A DNA stretch of 64,000 nucleotides, taken from positions 1-64,000 of the forward strand of contig CAZZMD010000013.1 in assembly GCA_964655355.1 (NCBI GenBank). Reading direction: 5' to 3'. Source of the DNA: CALGDE01 sp964655355. Lineage in GTDB: Bacteria; Cyanobacteriota; Cyanobacteriia; CACIAM-69d. Of this stretch, positions 1 through 9,247 are shown piece after piece (the first letter of the stretch is position 1; every line of letters begins with the position of its first letter). The notes under the pieces were generated by a model. That model was not told where the DNA came from. It did no database searches and worked only from the letters and a program-made list of their open reading frames with translations. The translations under genes and the position numbers were made by a program.

Positions 1-51
1 CGCGACAACAGAGTTGGTGGTACCGAGGTCAATGCCGACAATCTTTCCCAT
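1..51 (-). CDS. dnaK: Chaperone DnaK (Hsp70), N-terminal 17 codons only
   Basis: The reverse strand reads ATG at 51 and continues off the left edge of the window. The 17 visible residues are MGKIVGIDLGTTNSVVA, the first phosphate-binding motif of Hsp70 ATPases (DLGTTNS). DnaK is the ATP-driven cytosolic chaperone working with DnaJ and GrpE. A purine-rich GGAGAG lies about 12 bases upstream of the start. The preceding gene on the same strand is the histidine kinase at 267-1934, with a 215-base spacer that should carry the dnaK promoter. No CIRCE-type inverted repeat was seen there. Cyanobacteria carry several dnaK paralogues, and this fragment cannot say which one it is. Confidence 0.9.
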   Translation of the reverse strand, partial: MGKIVGIDLGTTNSVVA

Positions 52-266
52 GCTGAGATGCTGCTCTCCGTGTGCCCAAGGCCTTTGCCCAGGGGATTCC
101 CTAGGTTAAGCGATTGTGAAGTGTTTTAAAAATATGGCTCTATTGTATATCGCTCTATGGGTATCCCTTGGACCTGTCAATTGATTCATCCTCTACAACT
201 CATCAGTGACAGCTCATCGGTCATCGGGGCGGGGAGATGGAGCACTGGCTCTTAGGAAGACTATAC

Positions 267-1934
267 CTATACCGGGAGTCGGATATGGAAGGTGGTGCCT
301 TGCCCCCATTGGGAGTCGCAGGTGAGTTGACCGTTGTGCTGTTGGGTAATGATCTGATGGCTGATGGACATGCCGAGACCGGTGCCCTGACCCACGGGTT
401 TGGTGGTGAAGAAGGGATCGAATATTTTGCTGAGGCGATCGCGCTCCATTCCCTGCCCCCGGTCGGAGATCTCGATTTCGATTTGATCCTCTCCTAGGCG
501 TCGGGTGGCAATGGTGATGCGGTAGATCTCTGAGATATCTGCGTCCGTATCCGTCACTGGGCCTTGCGCCGAGGATGATTTTAGGAGCCTCCCCCGCTCT
601 TCAATGGCATCGATCGCATTCCCCAGAATATTCATAAACACCTGGTTTAGACTTCCCAGATGGCAGACGATCGCCGGTAGCTCTTCGTACTGACGTTCAA
701 CGGCAATGGCGGGGCGATCGCTTTGACTTTTAAGGCGATGTCCCAAAATCAACAGCGTACTGTCGATGCCCCGGTGGATATCCGCTGCCACCATATCCCC
801 TTGATCATGGCGGGAAAAGGTGCGTAGCGACTGCGCAATTTCCTTGATCCGCTCCGTCCCCAGCTCCATAGAGGTCAGCATTTGCGGCAGATCCTCTCGA
901 ATAAACTCTAGGTCCAAATCTTTGAGGACTTCCTGCTCTTCCTCATCCAGCGTTACCTTTTGGCGTTCCTGTGCCCCTTCATAGAGCTCGATGGCCTGGA
1001 GTAAATCCTGGGTGTGCTCCTGCAGCGGGGCTAAATTCCCATGGATAAAATTCACGGGGTTATTTATCTCATGGGCGACCCCCGCCAACAACTGTCCCAA
1101 TGCGGACATTTTTTCACTTTTCACCACCTGGGCTTGGGCCTGCCGCAGCTCGTCCAGGGTTTGCTGCAAAACTTGGGTTTGGCTGCGTAATTGGTCCTCT
1201 GCCGCCTGGCGATCGCGCACCTCTTGCTGGAGCTGTTGGACCGCTGCTTCTAAATCCTGCGTCCGTTTCTCGACCTTCTCTTCTAAAAATTCATTAGCGG
1301 ACTTCAACGCCGTCTCTGTCCGCTGCCGTTGGATGGCAATCTGTGCCAAATAGGTCGCCTTCATTACCAACTCGCGATCGCGGGGGGTGGGGCGGTAGGG
1401 GAAAGGATGATACATGGCAAATGTCGCCAGCACCTGTCCCGAACTATCCATCACCGGTGTCGACCAACAGGATCGGAGCCCAAACTGAAGGGCCAGCTCC
1501 CGAAAAGCCGCCCATAGGGGATCCGTTGCGATATCTTCCACAATCACTGACGCCACAAAATGCACTGCCGTTCCACAGGAGCCGACCTCCGGCCCTATCG
1601 AGATCCCATCCACTGCCTCGCAATAGGCTTTGGGAAGGCTGGGGGCTGCGCCATGGCGCAGTCGTCGTTCCGCTGCATCAAATAGAAGAAATGAACAGGC
1701 CAGATCCTGGTCTGAGTGGCTCTCAATCACCGTTGCCAGGCTTCCCAGGGTGGTTTGAAGGGGCTGCCCCTGGGCAATTTGTTCCAATATCTGATTTTGC
1801 CCTTCCATCAGCGACACGGCCCAGCCCATCTCCTGATCCGCTAGGGTGATCTCCTGGAGAATAAGCGGGTTTTGTCGGGGGGGATGGGGATTAACGGAAG
1901 ATGGGTTGGAACGGGATTGAGGACCACGGGTCAT
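267..1934 (-). CDS. GAF-domain sensor histidine kinase
   Basis: This 555-residue protein has no membrane segment and is probably soluble. Residues about 45-200 resemble a GAF sensor domain. Residues about 205-280 form a Gln/Glu-rich coiled coil. The HisKA dimerisation domain carries the H-box GVAHEINNPVNF with phospho-acceptor His288. A HATPase_c domain follows, with a DRGQGM G1 box and a GTGLGMSIS G2 box near the C-terminus. The HEINNP form of the H-box and the long helix entering it are typical of cyanobacterial hybrid-type kinases, but no receiver domain is attached and no response regulator is adjacent. The ligand of the GAF domain cannot be told; no obvious bilin-binding Cys motif was recognised. 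The gene lies upstream of dnaK on the same strand. Confidence 0.88.
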   Translation of the reverse strand: MTRGPQSRSNPSSVNPHPPRQNPLILQEITLADQEMGWAVSLMEGQNQILEQIAQGQPLQTTLGSLATVIESHSDQDLACSFLLFDAAERRLRHGAAPSLPKAYCEAVDGISIGPEVGSCGTAVHFVASVIVEDIATDPLWAAFRELALQFGLRSCWSTPVMDSSGQVLATFAMYHPFPYRPTPRDRELVMKATYLAQIAIQRQRTETALKSANEFLEEKVEKRTQDLEAAVQQLQQEVRDRQAAEDQLRSQTQVLQQTLDELRQAQAQVVKSEKMSALGQLLAGVAHEINNPVNFIHGNLAPLQEHTQDLLQAIELYEGAQERQKVTLDEEEQEVLKDLDLEFIREDLPQMLTSMELGTERIKEIAQSLRTFSRHDQGDMVAADIHRGIDSTLLILGHRLKSQSDRPAIAVERQYEELPAIVCHLGSLNQVFMNILGNAIDAIEERGRLLKSSSAQGPVTDTDADISEIYRITIATRRLGEDQIEIEISDRGQGMERDRLSKIFDPFFTTKPVGQGTGLGMSISHQIITQQHNGQLTCDSQWGQGTTFHIRLPV

Positions 1935-2250
1935 GGCTGTTTTAGGGGGGGCGATCGCCCCAATGGAGTGAGCTCCAACCGAGAGTCAGGGAGTGCGGTA
2001 GGAAGGAAAACTTCATTATTATCCTACCCAAGGAAGCGGCGACGATGTCAAAGGGGATACTTGGACTGAGGATTGCACCGTTGAACGGGGGCGATCGCCC
2101 AGCATTTCCACAGTCACACCACACTCCTTTTTCTGGGGCGATCGCACTGTAACCGGATAGGGGAGGTGATTGTTCAGCGCTTCTGACCTATGCCAATGAT
2201 GTTGTTTTGGGCACACCCAAGGGCGATCGCAATCAATATCCCAATCAATA
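1935..2250. other. Intergenic region between the histidine kinase and ilvC
   Basis: This stretch separates the start of the histidine kinase (1934) from the ilvC terminator hairpin at 2251-2291. It contains several HIP1 octamers (near 1951, 2091, 2138 and 2222). Short open frames exist on the minus strand, but none has a good ribosome-binding site or recognisable protein. The promoter of the histidine kinase should lie here; no clear -10/-35 pair was identified. Confidence 0.5.
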
Positions 2251-2291
2251 ACCGGGAATGGCCCCTCAGGTTCAGGGGGACCATTCCCGGT
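2251..2291 (-). terminator. Long hairpin, probable terminator of ilvC
   Basis: ACCGGGAATGG at 2251-2261 pairs perfectly with CCATTCCCGGT at 2281-2291. The intervening bases contain a further CCCCT/AGGGG pairing. The hairpin starts 26 bases past the ilvC stop codon on the minus strand. It is followed by a T-rich stretch without a strict T-run, so it is terminator-like and could also stabilise the mRNA 3' end. Confidence 0.6.
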
Positions 2292-2316
2292 GATGCGTCC
2301 TTCTCTCTGCGTCTCC

Positions 2317-3315
2317 CTATGCGTCCTTCATCCAGCTGAACATCGCCCGCAGGTCCTTACCCACTTCTTCGATGGGATGCTCCGCTTCCCGACGGCGCAT
2401 GGCCGTAAAGCCGGCTTTACCGGACTGGTTTTCCACCACGAAATTACGGGCAAAGGTACCGGTTTGGATATCGGTCAAAATCCGCTTCATTTCTGCCTTG
2501 GTCTCGTCGGTGATCACCCGAGGCCCACTGACGTAGTCGCCATATTCCGCAGTGTTGGAGATACTGTCACGCATTTTTGCGAGACCCCCTTCCACCACCA
2601 AGTCCACAATCAATTTCACTTCGTGGAGGCACTCGAAGTAGGCCAGTTCTGGCTGATAGCCCGCTTCCACTAGGGTTTCAAAACCGGCCTTGATCAGGGC
2701 GCTCAGACCGCCACACAACACCGCTTGCTCCCCGAAGAGATCCGTCTCGGTTTCTTCCCGGAAGGTGGTCTCTAAAATGCCGCCGCGGGTGCCGCCGATG
2801 CCTTTGGCGTAGGCCATGGCCAGATCCCGGGCTTGTCCGGACGCATCTTGGTAAACGGCGAACAACGCGGGAACCCCTTGCCCCTGTTCATACGTCCGAC
2901 GGACTAGGTGACCCGGTCCTTTGGGGGCGGCCATGACCACATCCACATCGCTGGGGGGGACGATCTGACCAAAGTGAATATTGAAGCCGTGGGCGAAGGC
3001 GAGGACTTTTCCGGCGCTGAGGTGGGGCGCAATTTCGGTGGTGTAAATGGTCTTTTGCACTTCGTCCGGCAGCAGAATCATGATGAAGTCTGCTTTGGAG
3101 GCAGCATCGGCGACGGGGAGAACCGTCAAGCCTTCTGCTTCCGCTTTGGCGGTGGATTTGCTGCCTTCGTATAGACCGACAATGACATTAACGCCGCTAT
3201 CCTTAAGGTTCAGGGCGTGGGCATGACCTTGGGAACCGTAGCCGATGATGGCAACGGTTTTGCCATTCAACAGCAGGTCGAGGTTAGCATCGTTGTCGTA
3301 ATACATCTTGGCCAT
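2317..3315 (-). CDS. ilvC: Ketol-acid reductoisomerase (NADP+)
   Basis: IlvC converts acetolactate or acetohydroxybutyrate to the dihydroxy acid in valine, isoleucine and leucine synthesis, using NADPH and Mg2+. The 332-residue length fits the short class I enzyme. The Rossmann motif GYGSQGHAHALNLKDSG is near the N-terminus (about residues 25-41). The knotted C-terminal domain contains the metal-binding acidic residues in ETDLFGEQ and the ECLHEVKLIVD segment. An AAGGAG ribosome-binding site lies 8 bases before the ATG. The gene is monocistronic, with a strong hairpin downstream at 2251-2291. leuC, another branched-chain gene, lies 2.4 kb away on the same strand, separated by an opposing gene. 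Confidence 0.98.
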   Translation of the reverse strand: MAKMYYDNDANLDLLLNGKTVAIIGYGSQGHAHALNLKDSGVNVIVGLYEGSKSTAKAEAEGLTVLPVADAASKADFIMILLPDEVQKTIYTTEIAPHLSAGKVLAFAHGFNIHFGQIVPPSDVDVVMAAPKGPGHLVRRTYEQGQGVPALFAVYQDASGQARDLAMAYAKGIGGTRGGILETTFREETETDLFGEQAVLCGGLSALIKAGFETLVEAGYQPELAYFECLHEVKLIVDLVVEGGLAKMRDSISNTAEYGDYVSGPRVITDETKAEMKRILTDIQTGTFARNFVVENQSGKAGFTAMRRREAEHPIEEVGKDLRAMFSWMKDA

Positions 3316-3444
3316 TGGGTCGTCTCCTTGACAGGGGGCTTTTGGTGATCTGCAAGCTTTTAATCCTAGCGCAATTTGGGCGGGCGTATCTGGGGGGGAG
3401 CTTGACCCCTATCGCTAGTCCCAGGGTGGGGCGATCGCCCAAGC

Positions 3445-3483
3445 CCCGTTAGCGTTACCCGTTAGCGTTACCCATTAGCGTCA
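3445..3483. repeat. Three 13-bp tandem repeats upstream of the Calx-beta gene
   Basis: The unit CCCGTTAGCGTTA occurs at 3445-3457 and 3458-3470, followed by the variant CCCATTAGCGTCA at 3471-3483. It lies in the divergent spacer between ilvC and the Calx-beta gene. A second short repeat (TTTCGTGTTGA, two copies) follows near 3549-3571. No known operator was recognised. Confidence 0.75.
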
Positions 3484-3611
3484 GTGGAAGGTTTGGCTGA
3501 AGGGTTGGCGTTTTGGGTCTGGTTGGGTTTGCTGATTGGGCGTGTTGGTTTCGTGTTGATTTCGTGTTGATTTTGCTATTGGCTGTGGTGATTTAGGAGC
3601 AGGAAAATCCT

Positions 3612-5654
3612 ATGGGTACGGTGATTTCTGGGACGAATGGGGCGGATGCAATTTTGGCGGCCGACGATACGGTGATATTGGGGCTGGATGGGGATGACAC
3701 CCTGACGGCGGGGGGGCGGAATGTGGTGTTGGTGGGGGAGGGGGGCGATGATGTCCTGTTGGGCAGTGAATTTTCGGATGTGTTGGGGGGGAGTGCGGGG
3801 GATAACACCCTGACCGGGGGGGCGGGGGATGATGTGTTTGTGGTGGAGTTGCCGGTGGAGGATGGGGAGGCCCTACAGACGGTGACGGATTTTGAGGTGG
3901 GGCTCGATCGCATTGGGTTGCCGTTGGGGTTGGCGATCGACGATGTGGAGGCGGTGACGCTCCGGGATGATCTGGGGGCGGTGTCGACCCAGATTCGATT
4001 GGTGAGTTCGGAGGCGGTGCTGGCGGTGTTGCCCGGGATTGATGGCGATCGCCTGACCAGCCATGATTTTGTGGTGGCGGAAACCCTGGAGTTTGGGGCG
4101 GCGGAATTCCAGGTGCGGGAGGATGGGGTGCCCCTGACGGCGGTGACGGTGATCCGCAGTTTTCCGGAGCTGTCCCGTTTGACGACGACGTTTTCCTTCG
4201 ATTTGCTGGTGTCGCGGGCGGGGGGCACTGAGACGGATGTGGCGGCGGAAAATCTGCGGGTTGCCCTGTTTGGGGGCGATCGCAATTTGACGGTGATGTT
4301 GCCGCTGATTGACGACGATGTGCCGGAACCGGATGAGGTGTTTTCTTTGCAACTGGTGCCGGATCCGGAGCGGCTGCAATTGGGGGAGCAAAGCACGGCT
4401 CTGGTGACCGTAGTTGATGATGATTCGATTGCGCCACCCATTACGCCCGGGGGGACCGTGGGGTTTGCGTCGTCGGTGGTGCGGGTGAATGAGGATGACG
4501 GGACGGCGGAATTGACCGTGCTGCGCTCTGGGGGTAGTCAGGGGGCGGTCTCGGTGGGGGTGACCGTGGCCGATGGAACGGCGATCGCGGGGAGTGATTT
4601 TTTGGCCGCCCCTGAGCCGACGACGGTGACGTTTGCGGATGGGGAACTGGCGGCGGCGATCGTCACGATTCCGCTATTGGACGACCAGCTCCAGGAGGAT
4701 TTGGAGTCCTTTACGGTTACCTTGAGCGATCCGATTGGGGGCGCAACCCTGGGCACGTCGGTCGCGACGGTGGAAATCGTGGACCAGGATGCCCTACCGG
4801 CGGGGCTGGTGGAGTTTTCTGAGCCCAGTTTTTCCGTGGTGGAGGGGGTCTCCCTGGTGACGGTGCCGGTGATACGCACCGATGGTAGCAACGGCCGGGT
4901 GACGGTCAATGTGGCGGTGGTTGGCGGGACCGCTGTGGAAGGCGTGGATTTTACGTCTCCCCCCGGCCCCATTGGCTTGGTGTTTGAGGACGGTGAAACC
5001 GGTCCCAAGGATATTACGTTCGCGATCGCCGATGATGCGTTGGTGGAAGGCCCCGAGAGTTTTTCGCTTACCCTGTTTAATCCGGTGGGCGGGGTTGCCC
5101 TGGGGGCGAATCAAAGTACCACCGTTGTCATTGCAGACAATGATCAGCCGGCGATCGCGGTGGATTTTTCTGCGGCCAGTGACCTGGAGGCTTTTCCGGT
5201 GGATCCCCTAACGGGGGTGCGGTTCTCGGAGAATGCGCTGGGGATCGTTAATTTTGAAGGGGGCGGCAGCGGCAATTTTGTAGATCCCCTCCTGGCTCCG
5301 TCGACCCCTGCCCAGGCCCTGACTTACACGGGGGTGGGCACCATGATTGTGAATGTGGACGGCGGTTTCCGCGATCGCCTGAGTTTCCGCTATGGGGCGC
5401 CTTTTGCGTTAAATCCGGCGGTGGATCCCGATGGGGATGGGCTCCATGAGGTGTTGATTTTTGATGGTCCCAACGGCTCCGGCAATGTGTTGGCGATCGC
5501 GGAACTCCCCCTGACCGATGACACCTTGTTGCCTATCGGCGCGTTTGGATTGACCGAAACCCCCTTTGAAGTCGCGTTTAATGGCGTTGCCCAGTCGGTG
5601 GCGATCGGTTCCGAAGGCGATCGCCTGGTGATTGATGATTTGGTGTTTGGGTAA
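3612..5654 (+). CDS. Secreted RTX / Calx-beta domain protein
   Basis: This is an acidic 680-residue protein without a classical signal peptide. Residues about 1-85 contain RTX-like Ca2+-binding repeats (GLDGDDTLT, GEGGDDVLL, GGAGDDVFV), which usually mark type I secretion substrates. Three Calx-beta sandwich repeats follow at about 160-270, 280-393 and 395-512, each ending in an acidic Ca2+-binding loop such as VVDDDS, IVDQDA or IADNDQ. The last 165 residues form an unrecognised beta-rich domain containing a DPDGDGLHE Ca2+-type loop. The protein is probably a cell-surface or released Ca2+-dependent adhesin. No type I exporter gene is nearby. AGGAG lies 12 bases before the ATG. The gene converges on leuC with 31 bases between stops. 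Confidence 0.85.
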   Translation: MGTVISGTNGADAILAADDTVILGLDGDDTLTAGGRNVVLVGEGGDDVLLGSEFSDVLGGSAGDNTLTGGAGDDVFVVELPVEDGEALQTVTDFEVGLDRIGLPLGLAIDDVEAVTLRDDLGAVSTQIRLVSSEAVLAVLPGIDGDRLTSHDFVVAETLEFGAAEFQVREDGVPLTAVTVIRSFPELSRLTTTFSFDLLVSRAGGTETDVAAENLRVALFGGDRNLTVMLPLIDDDVPEPDEVFSLQLVPDPERLQLGEQSTALVTVVDDDSIAPPITPGGTVGFASSVVRVNEDDGTAELTVLRSGGSQGAVSVGVTVADGTAIAGSDFLAAPEPTTVTFADGELAAAIVTIPLLDDQLQEDLESFTVTLSDPIGGATLGTSVATVEIVDQDALPAGLVEFSEPSFSVVEGVSLVTVPVIRTDGSNGRVTVNVAVVGGTAVEGVDFTSPPGPIGLVFEDGETGPKDITFAIADDALVEGPESFSLTLFNPVGGVALGANQSTTVVIADNDQPAIAVDFSAASDLEAFPVDPLTGVRFSENALGIVNFEGGGSGNFVDPLLAPSTPAQALTYTGVGTMIVNVDGGFRDRLSFRYGAPFALNPAVDPDGDGLHEVLIFDGPNGSGNVLAIAELPLTDDTLLPIGAFGLTETPFEVAFNGVAQSVAIGSEGDRLVIDDLVFG

Positions 5655-5685
5655 ATCCCAGATCCCAAGGGGACTAGCAAGGGGA

Positions 5686-7092
5686 CTAGGCAATTAACTC
5701 GCGTACGTCGGCGACTTCTCCGGCGATCGCGGCGGCGGCTACCATGGCGGGACTCATCAACAGGGTGCGACCGGAGGCGGACCCTTGCCGACCTTTGAAG
5801 TTGCGATTGGACGAAGATGCGCTGACCTGGTTGCCCTGGAGTTTGTCAGGGTTCATAGCGAGGCACATGGAACAGCCTGCTTCGCGCCATTCAAAGCCGG
5901 CCGCCGTAAAGATTTTATCCAGCCCTTCCGCTTCTGCCTGCTGTTTCACTTTCTCGGAGCCAGGGACGACAAATGCTTTAATGCCGTCGGCGACCTGCTT
6001 GCCGCTGGCGACTTTTGCCGCTTCCTGGAGGTCACTCAGGCGACCATTGGTGCAGCTCCCGATAAAGCACACGTCGATTTTGGTGCCGGCGATCGCTTGG
6101 CCGGGGGCGATGTCCATATAGTTATAGGCTTCGGCGGCGATGGAGCGATCGCCCTCGTCCAATTCTTCTAGGGTGGGTACGGTTTCGGTGACGCCAATGC
6201 CCTGGCCGGGGGTAATCCCCCAGGTGACGGTGGGGGGAATCTCGGCGGCATCGAATACCACCACATCGTCGTATTCTGCGTCGGCATCGCTGGCTAGGCT
6301 GCTCCACCACTCCACTGCTTTGTCCCACTGGTCGGCTTTGGGGGCAAAATCGCGATCGCGCAAATAGTCAAAGGTGACCGCATCGGGGTTGACATAGCCG
6401 CAGCGTGCGCCCCCTTCAATGCTCATATTGCATACGGTCATCCGTTCTTCCATAGACATGGACTCGAAGGTGGTGCCGGCATATTCATAGGCATAGCCCA
6501 CGCCGCCTTTCACCCCGAGTTTACGGATGATGTGCAGCACCACATCTTTGGCATAAACCCCGATGGGCAGTTCGCCGTTAATTTCCACTCGGCGCACTTT
6601 GGGTTTGGTAATGGCGAGGGTTTGGGAGGCGAGCACGTCGCGCACTTGGCTGGTGCCAATCCCGAAGGAAATGGCACCAAATGCGCCGTGGGTGGAGGTG
6701 TGGCTATCCCCGCAGGCGACGACCATGCCGGGCTGGGTGAGTCCCTGTTCCGGGGCGATGACGTGGACGATGCCCTGTTTCCCGGAGCCGATGTTGTAGA
6801 AGCGAATGCCGAAGTCGGCGCAGTTTTGCTCCAGGGTGCTGATCATTTCCTCGGCGAGGGTATCGGCGAAGGGGCGGGCTTGGTTGTCCGTGGGGACGAT
6901 GTGATCCACGGTGGCGACGGTGCGCTGGGGGAAGGCGACGGTGAGATTCCGCTCCCGCAACATGGCAAAGGCTTGGGGGCTGGTGACTTCGTGGACCAGG
7001 TGTAACCCGACGAAGAGCTGGGTTTGACCGGAGGGCAGGGTGCCGACGGTGTGCAGTTCCCAAACTTTATCGAATAGGGTTCCTTTGCTCAT
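5686..7092 (-). CDS. leuC: 3-isopropylmalate dehydratase, large subunit
   Basis: LeuC with LeuD isomerises 2-isopropylmalate to 3-isopropylmalate in leucine synthesis. It is an aconitase-family [4Fe-4S] enzyme. The three cluster cysteines are visible in CFIGSCTNGR and in CSMCLAMNPD near the C-terminus, and GDSHTSTHGAFG is the family signature. The ATG at 7092 begins MSKGTLFDKVWE, where the family normally starts, giving 468 residues. An in-frame extension to 7227 looks non-coding. leuD is not in the window, so the two subunits are unlinked here. Confidence 0.97.
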   Translation of the reverse strand: MSKGTLFDKVWELHTVGTLPSGQTQLFVGLHLVHEVTSPQAFAMLRERNLTVAFPQRTVATVDHIVPTDNQARPFADTLAEEMISTLEQNCADFGIRFYNIGSGKQGIVHVIAPEQGLTQPGMVVACGDSHTSTHGAFGAISFGIGTSQVRDVLASQTLAITKPKVRRVEINGELPIGVYAKDVVLHIIRKLGVKGGVGYAYEYAGTTFESMSMEERMTVCNMSIEGGARCGYVNPDAVTFDYLRDRDFAPKADQWDKAVEWWSSLASDADAEYDDVVVFDAAEIPPTVTWGITPGQGIGVTETVPTLEELDEGDRSIAAEAYNYMDIAPGQAIAGTKIDVCFIGSCTNGRLSDLQEAAKVASGKQVADGIKAFVVPGSEKVKQQAEAEGLDKIFTAAGFEWREAGCSMCLAMNPDKLQGNQVSASSSNRNFKGRQGSASGRTLLMSPAMVAAAAIAGEVADVRELIA

Positions 7093-7227
7093 GGTGAAAT
7101 GGCGCGACTCTCTAGGGTATGGGCGTGAATCTTGACTGATTCTTGAGTCTTCGATTTTAACCCACGACCTTGACTTCAATGGGGGGGCAGCCCTGTAGGT
7201 TAATGGCTGGTGATTAATGTCTGGCAA

Positions 7228-7986
7228 TTAATGCCTGACGATTAATGCCTGACGCAGTTTGGCGGGATGGTTGGTGATGATGCCGTTGATGCCGTGGTTG
7301 AGCCAATATTGCGCGATCGCCCCATCATCCACGGTCCAAATCCAAGTTTTGAGGCCATGGCTTTGGTGCGTTTTCAAGTGAGGAGGCGTCAGGGCATCTG
7401 CCTGGAGTGAGCATGCCTGTAGCCCTTGCAATTCTTCTGGGGGAACAGGCCGGGTGGAAATGATACCTAAGTTGAGATCGGGGAAGGTGTCTTTGAGATG
7501 CTGAATCCAACGCTTCTGAAAGGACGTGATGATGCAGGCATCTTGCAATCCAAAATCCTGAATGGTTTGCGCAACTTGGGGGGCTAAGTCTGTTTCATAC
7601 CCGTTGGATTTGAGTTCTAGGTTCAGGGCAATTTTTCCCGCCGTTGCTTCCAGCACATCCACCAGTAGCGGAATGGTTTCCCCCTTAAATTGGGGCGAAA
7701 ACCATTGCCCCACATCCATCGATCGCACTTCACTCCAGCTTAAATTGCCAATTTCTTCCTCTATACCTGCCACCCGCATCAAGACTGCATCGTGAAAAAT
7801 CACCAGGGTGCCATCGGCAAGTTGTTGCACATCCAATTCAATGCGGTCAGCTCCATCGGCGATCGCCTGTTTAACGGCCGCCATCGTATTCTCTGGGGCG
7901 ATCGCCGAACTGCCGCGATGGGCAATAATTTCGCAGGGCAGATGGCCGGATCTTTGGGAGGTTTGATCCATCGGTCTCTGATCCAT
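7228..7986 (-). CDS. Glycerophosphodiester phosphodiesterase family protein
   Basis: GDPD-type enzymes hydrolyse glycerophosphodiesters to sn-glycerol 3-phosphate and an alcohol. The 252-residue chain shows the family landmarks: IAHRGSSAIAPENT with the catalytic His-Arg and the Glu of ENT, then RIELDVQQ with the metal-binding Glu and Asp, and VIFHDAVLMR with the second His. A closing ITNHP-type motif is at the C-terminus. There is no signal peptide, so the protein is likely cytosolic, as in UgpQ. It sits upstream of leuC in the same direction, 135 bases from the chosen leuC start. Confidence 0.93.
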   Translation of the reverse strand: MDQRPMDQTSQRSGHLPCEIIAHRGSSAIAPENTMAAVKQAIADGADRIELDVQQLADGTLVIFHDAVLMRVAGIEEEIGNLSWSEVRSMDVGQWFSPQFKGETIPLLVDVLEATAGKIALNLELKSNGYETDLAPQVAQTIQDFGLQDACIITSFQKRWIQHLKDTFPDLNLGIISTRPVPPEELQGLQACSLQADALTPPHLKTHQSHGLKTWIWTVDDGAIAQYWLNHGINGIITNHPAKLRQALIVRH

Positions 7987-8003
7987 AGATATGGCTTAAG
8001 GGG

Positions 8004-8681
8004 CTAGGGCAATAAATTTTTGAAAAGTTGGTCTAATCCCTCGGCGTTGCTGGGGGAAAACACTGATTCATCTTCGACGACCGTTGCCTTGAAATGCTGT
8101 TTATTGATTACATCCCATCCAATTTTGGTGGTGAGATTTTTGCCCACCCCTAGGGCGAGTTCTCGGAACCAGTGAATGATAAAGCCGTAGGTGAGGCCGC
8201 CCCCATCCCGATAGGCGACAAAAACGGAGGCGGTGCGGCGATATTGGGCGCTGGGGTGGGAGTGAATCGTTTTTAAGGCAATCTCGCCCAGTAATTTCCG
8301 CTGTTGGTTCAGCTTTTTTAAGAGGGCTTGGCTGAATTGTTCTTCCGGTAAGGGGGCGATCGCGGCCCATTCCTGCCGGGTGAATAGGGTGCTGATTTGC
8401 TCGGATACTTTTTGGGTTTGGGCGGCGCTGGGGGCGTGGGTGAGCGGTCGCAAGCGCCCCCAAACGCTGTATTGATGGGCTTCCTCCAGCAGGATGCAGA
8501 ATTTGCGATGGTTCGTCACCAGGTTTTTGCTGAAGTCCATCGCCCCCTGGCGATCGCTCAGTTCAAACTTTCGTACGAGTCCAAACCGCTGGGACTGGTA
8601 GGTCAGGACCGGCATGCGTTTTTGGGTCTCTGGATGATGAATCTCAGCCAGGGTCACATCCTGGGGGGAAAGGATCAGCAT
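8004..8681 (-). CDS. Conserved cyanobacterial protein of unknown function (Npun_F0813-like)
   Basis: This 225-residue soluble protein opens MLILSPQDVTLAEIHHPETQ and has a LLEEAHQYSVWGRLRP segment near residues 65-80. From memory this resembles the conserved cyanobacterial family named after Npun_F0813, which has no established activity; the match was not checked by search. A C-terminal block contains YRRTASVFVAYRDGGG and a Trp-rich stretch. No catalytic motif was recognised. The stop lies 17 bases upstream of the GDPD gene start on the same strand, so the two may be cotranscribed. Confidence 0.75.
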   Translation of the reverse strand: MLILSPQDVTLAEIHHPETQKRMPVLTYQSQRFGLVRKFELSDRQGAMDFSKNLVTNHRKFCILLEEAHQYSVWGRLRPLTHAPSAAQTQKVSEQISTLFTRQEWAAIAPLPEEQFSQALLKKLNQQRKLLGEIALKTIHSHPSAQYRRTASVFVAYRDGGGLTYGFIIHWFRELALGVGKNLTTKIGWDVINKQHFKATVVEDESVFSPSNAEGLDQLFKNLLP

Positions 8682-8795
8682 GGGAGAAATGGGGAGGGAG
8701 ATGGCTAAGGAGAGGAATGGATCATCGGCACCCGCTGTGATGTTTTCCGGGACTCCCCACAGTGGATCCGAGAAAATACGGAAAATTTGGCTGGA

Positions 8796-9119
8796 CTAGT
8801 CGGTCGAATCCTTGGAGGGGCTGTCCGGGAGGGGCGATCGCGGCCAAAGGTTGGGCAACGCTTTTTCTAGGGCGGTACCGGTGGCATAGACGACGATCGC
8901 GATCGTGAACCATTTCACCTGATTGCTATCGGTGGAAAGGGCCATGGGCTCGGCGATCAAACCGGTCACCCAGCGCATTACGCCGATCAGTGCGAAGAGG
9001 AACCAGCCTAAATTTCCATAGCGCCGCCATGCCCAAATTCCTGCGCCCCCCGCCAGCAGGGGCATCCAACCGTGCAACCATTGCAGTCCTGCATCTAATC
9101 CATCTACTGCCGATTCCAT
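8796..9119 (-). CDS. Small membrane protein of unknown function
   Basis: This 107-residue protein has about three hydrophobic stretches (residues about 17-30, 33-52 and 68-85) and a short polar Ser/Pro/Asp-rich tail. No family was recognised. It is separated from the flanking same-strand genes by spacers of about 115-130 bases. The frame has ordinary codon use and a clear ATG start, so it is probably real. Confidence 0.6.
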   Translation of the reverse strand: MESAVDGLDAGLQWLHGWMPLLAGGAGIWAWRRYGNLGWFLFALIGVMRWVTGLIAEPMALSTDSNQVKWFTIAIVVYATGTALEKALPNLWPRSPLPDSPSKDSTD

Positions 9120-9247
9120 GGCGGTCTCCTAGGCGGTCTCCGACTTGAGGGCGCGCTATCCCTGGACAAAATCTCTAGACAAACCAATCTTTACCCAGAG
9201 CTTCGGACTTTTACAACCCCTGCTTAGGTCACTGACTATCCCCAGGA

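Noticed and set aside
3593..4441. Two long open frames (about 280 codons) on the minus strand inside the Calx-beta gene
   Set aside because: They are Ser/Pro/Arg-rich low-complexity mirror images of a GC-rich acidic coding sequence, with no recognisable domain or ribosome-binding site.
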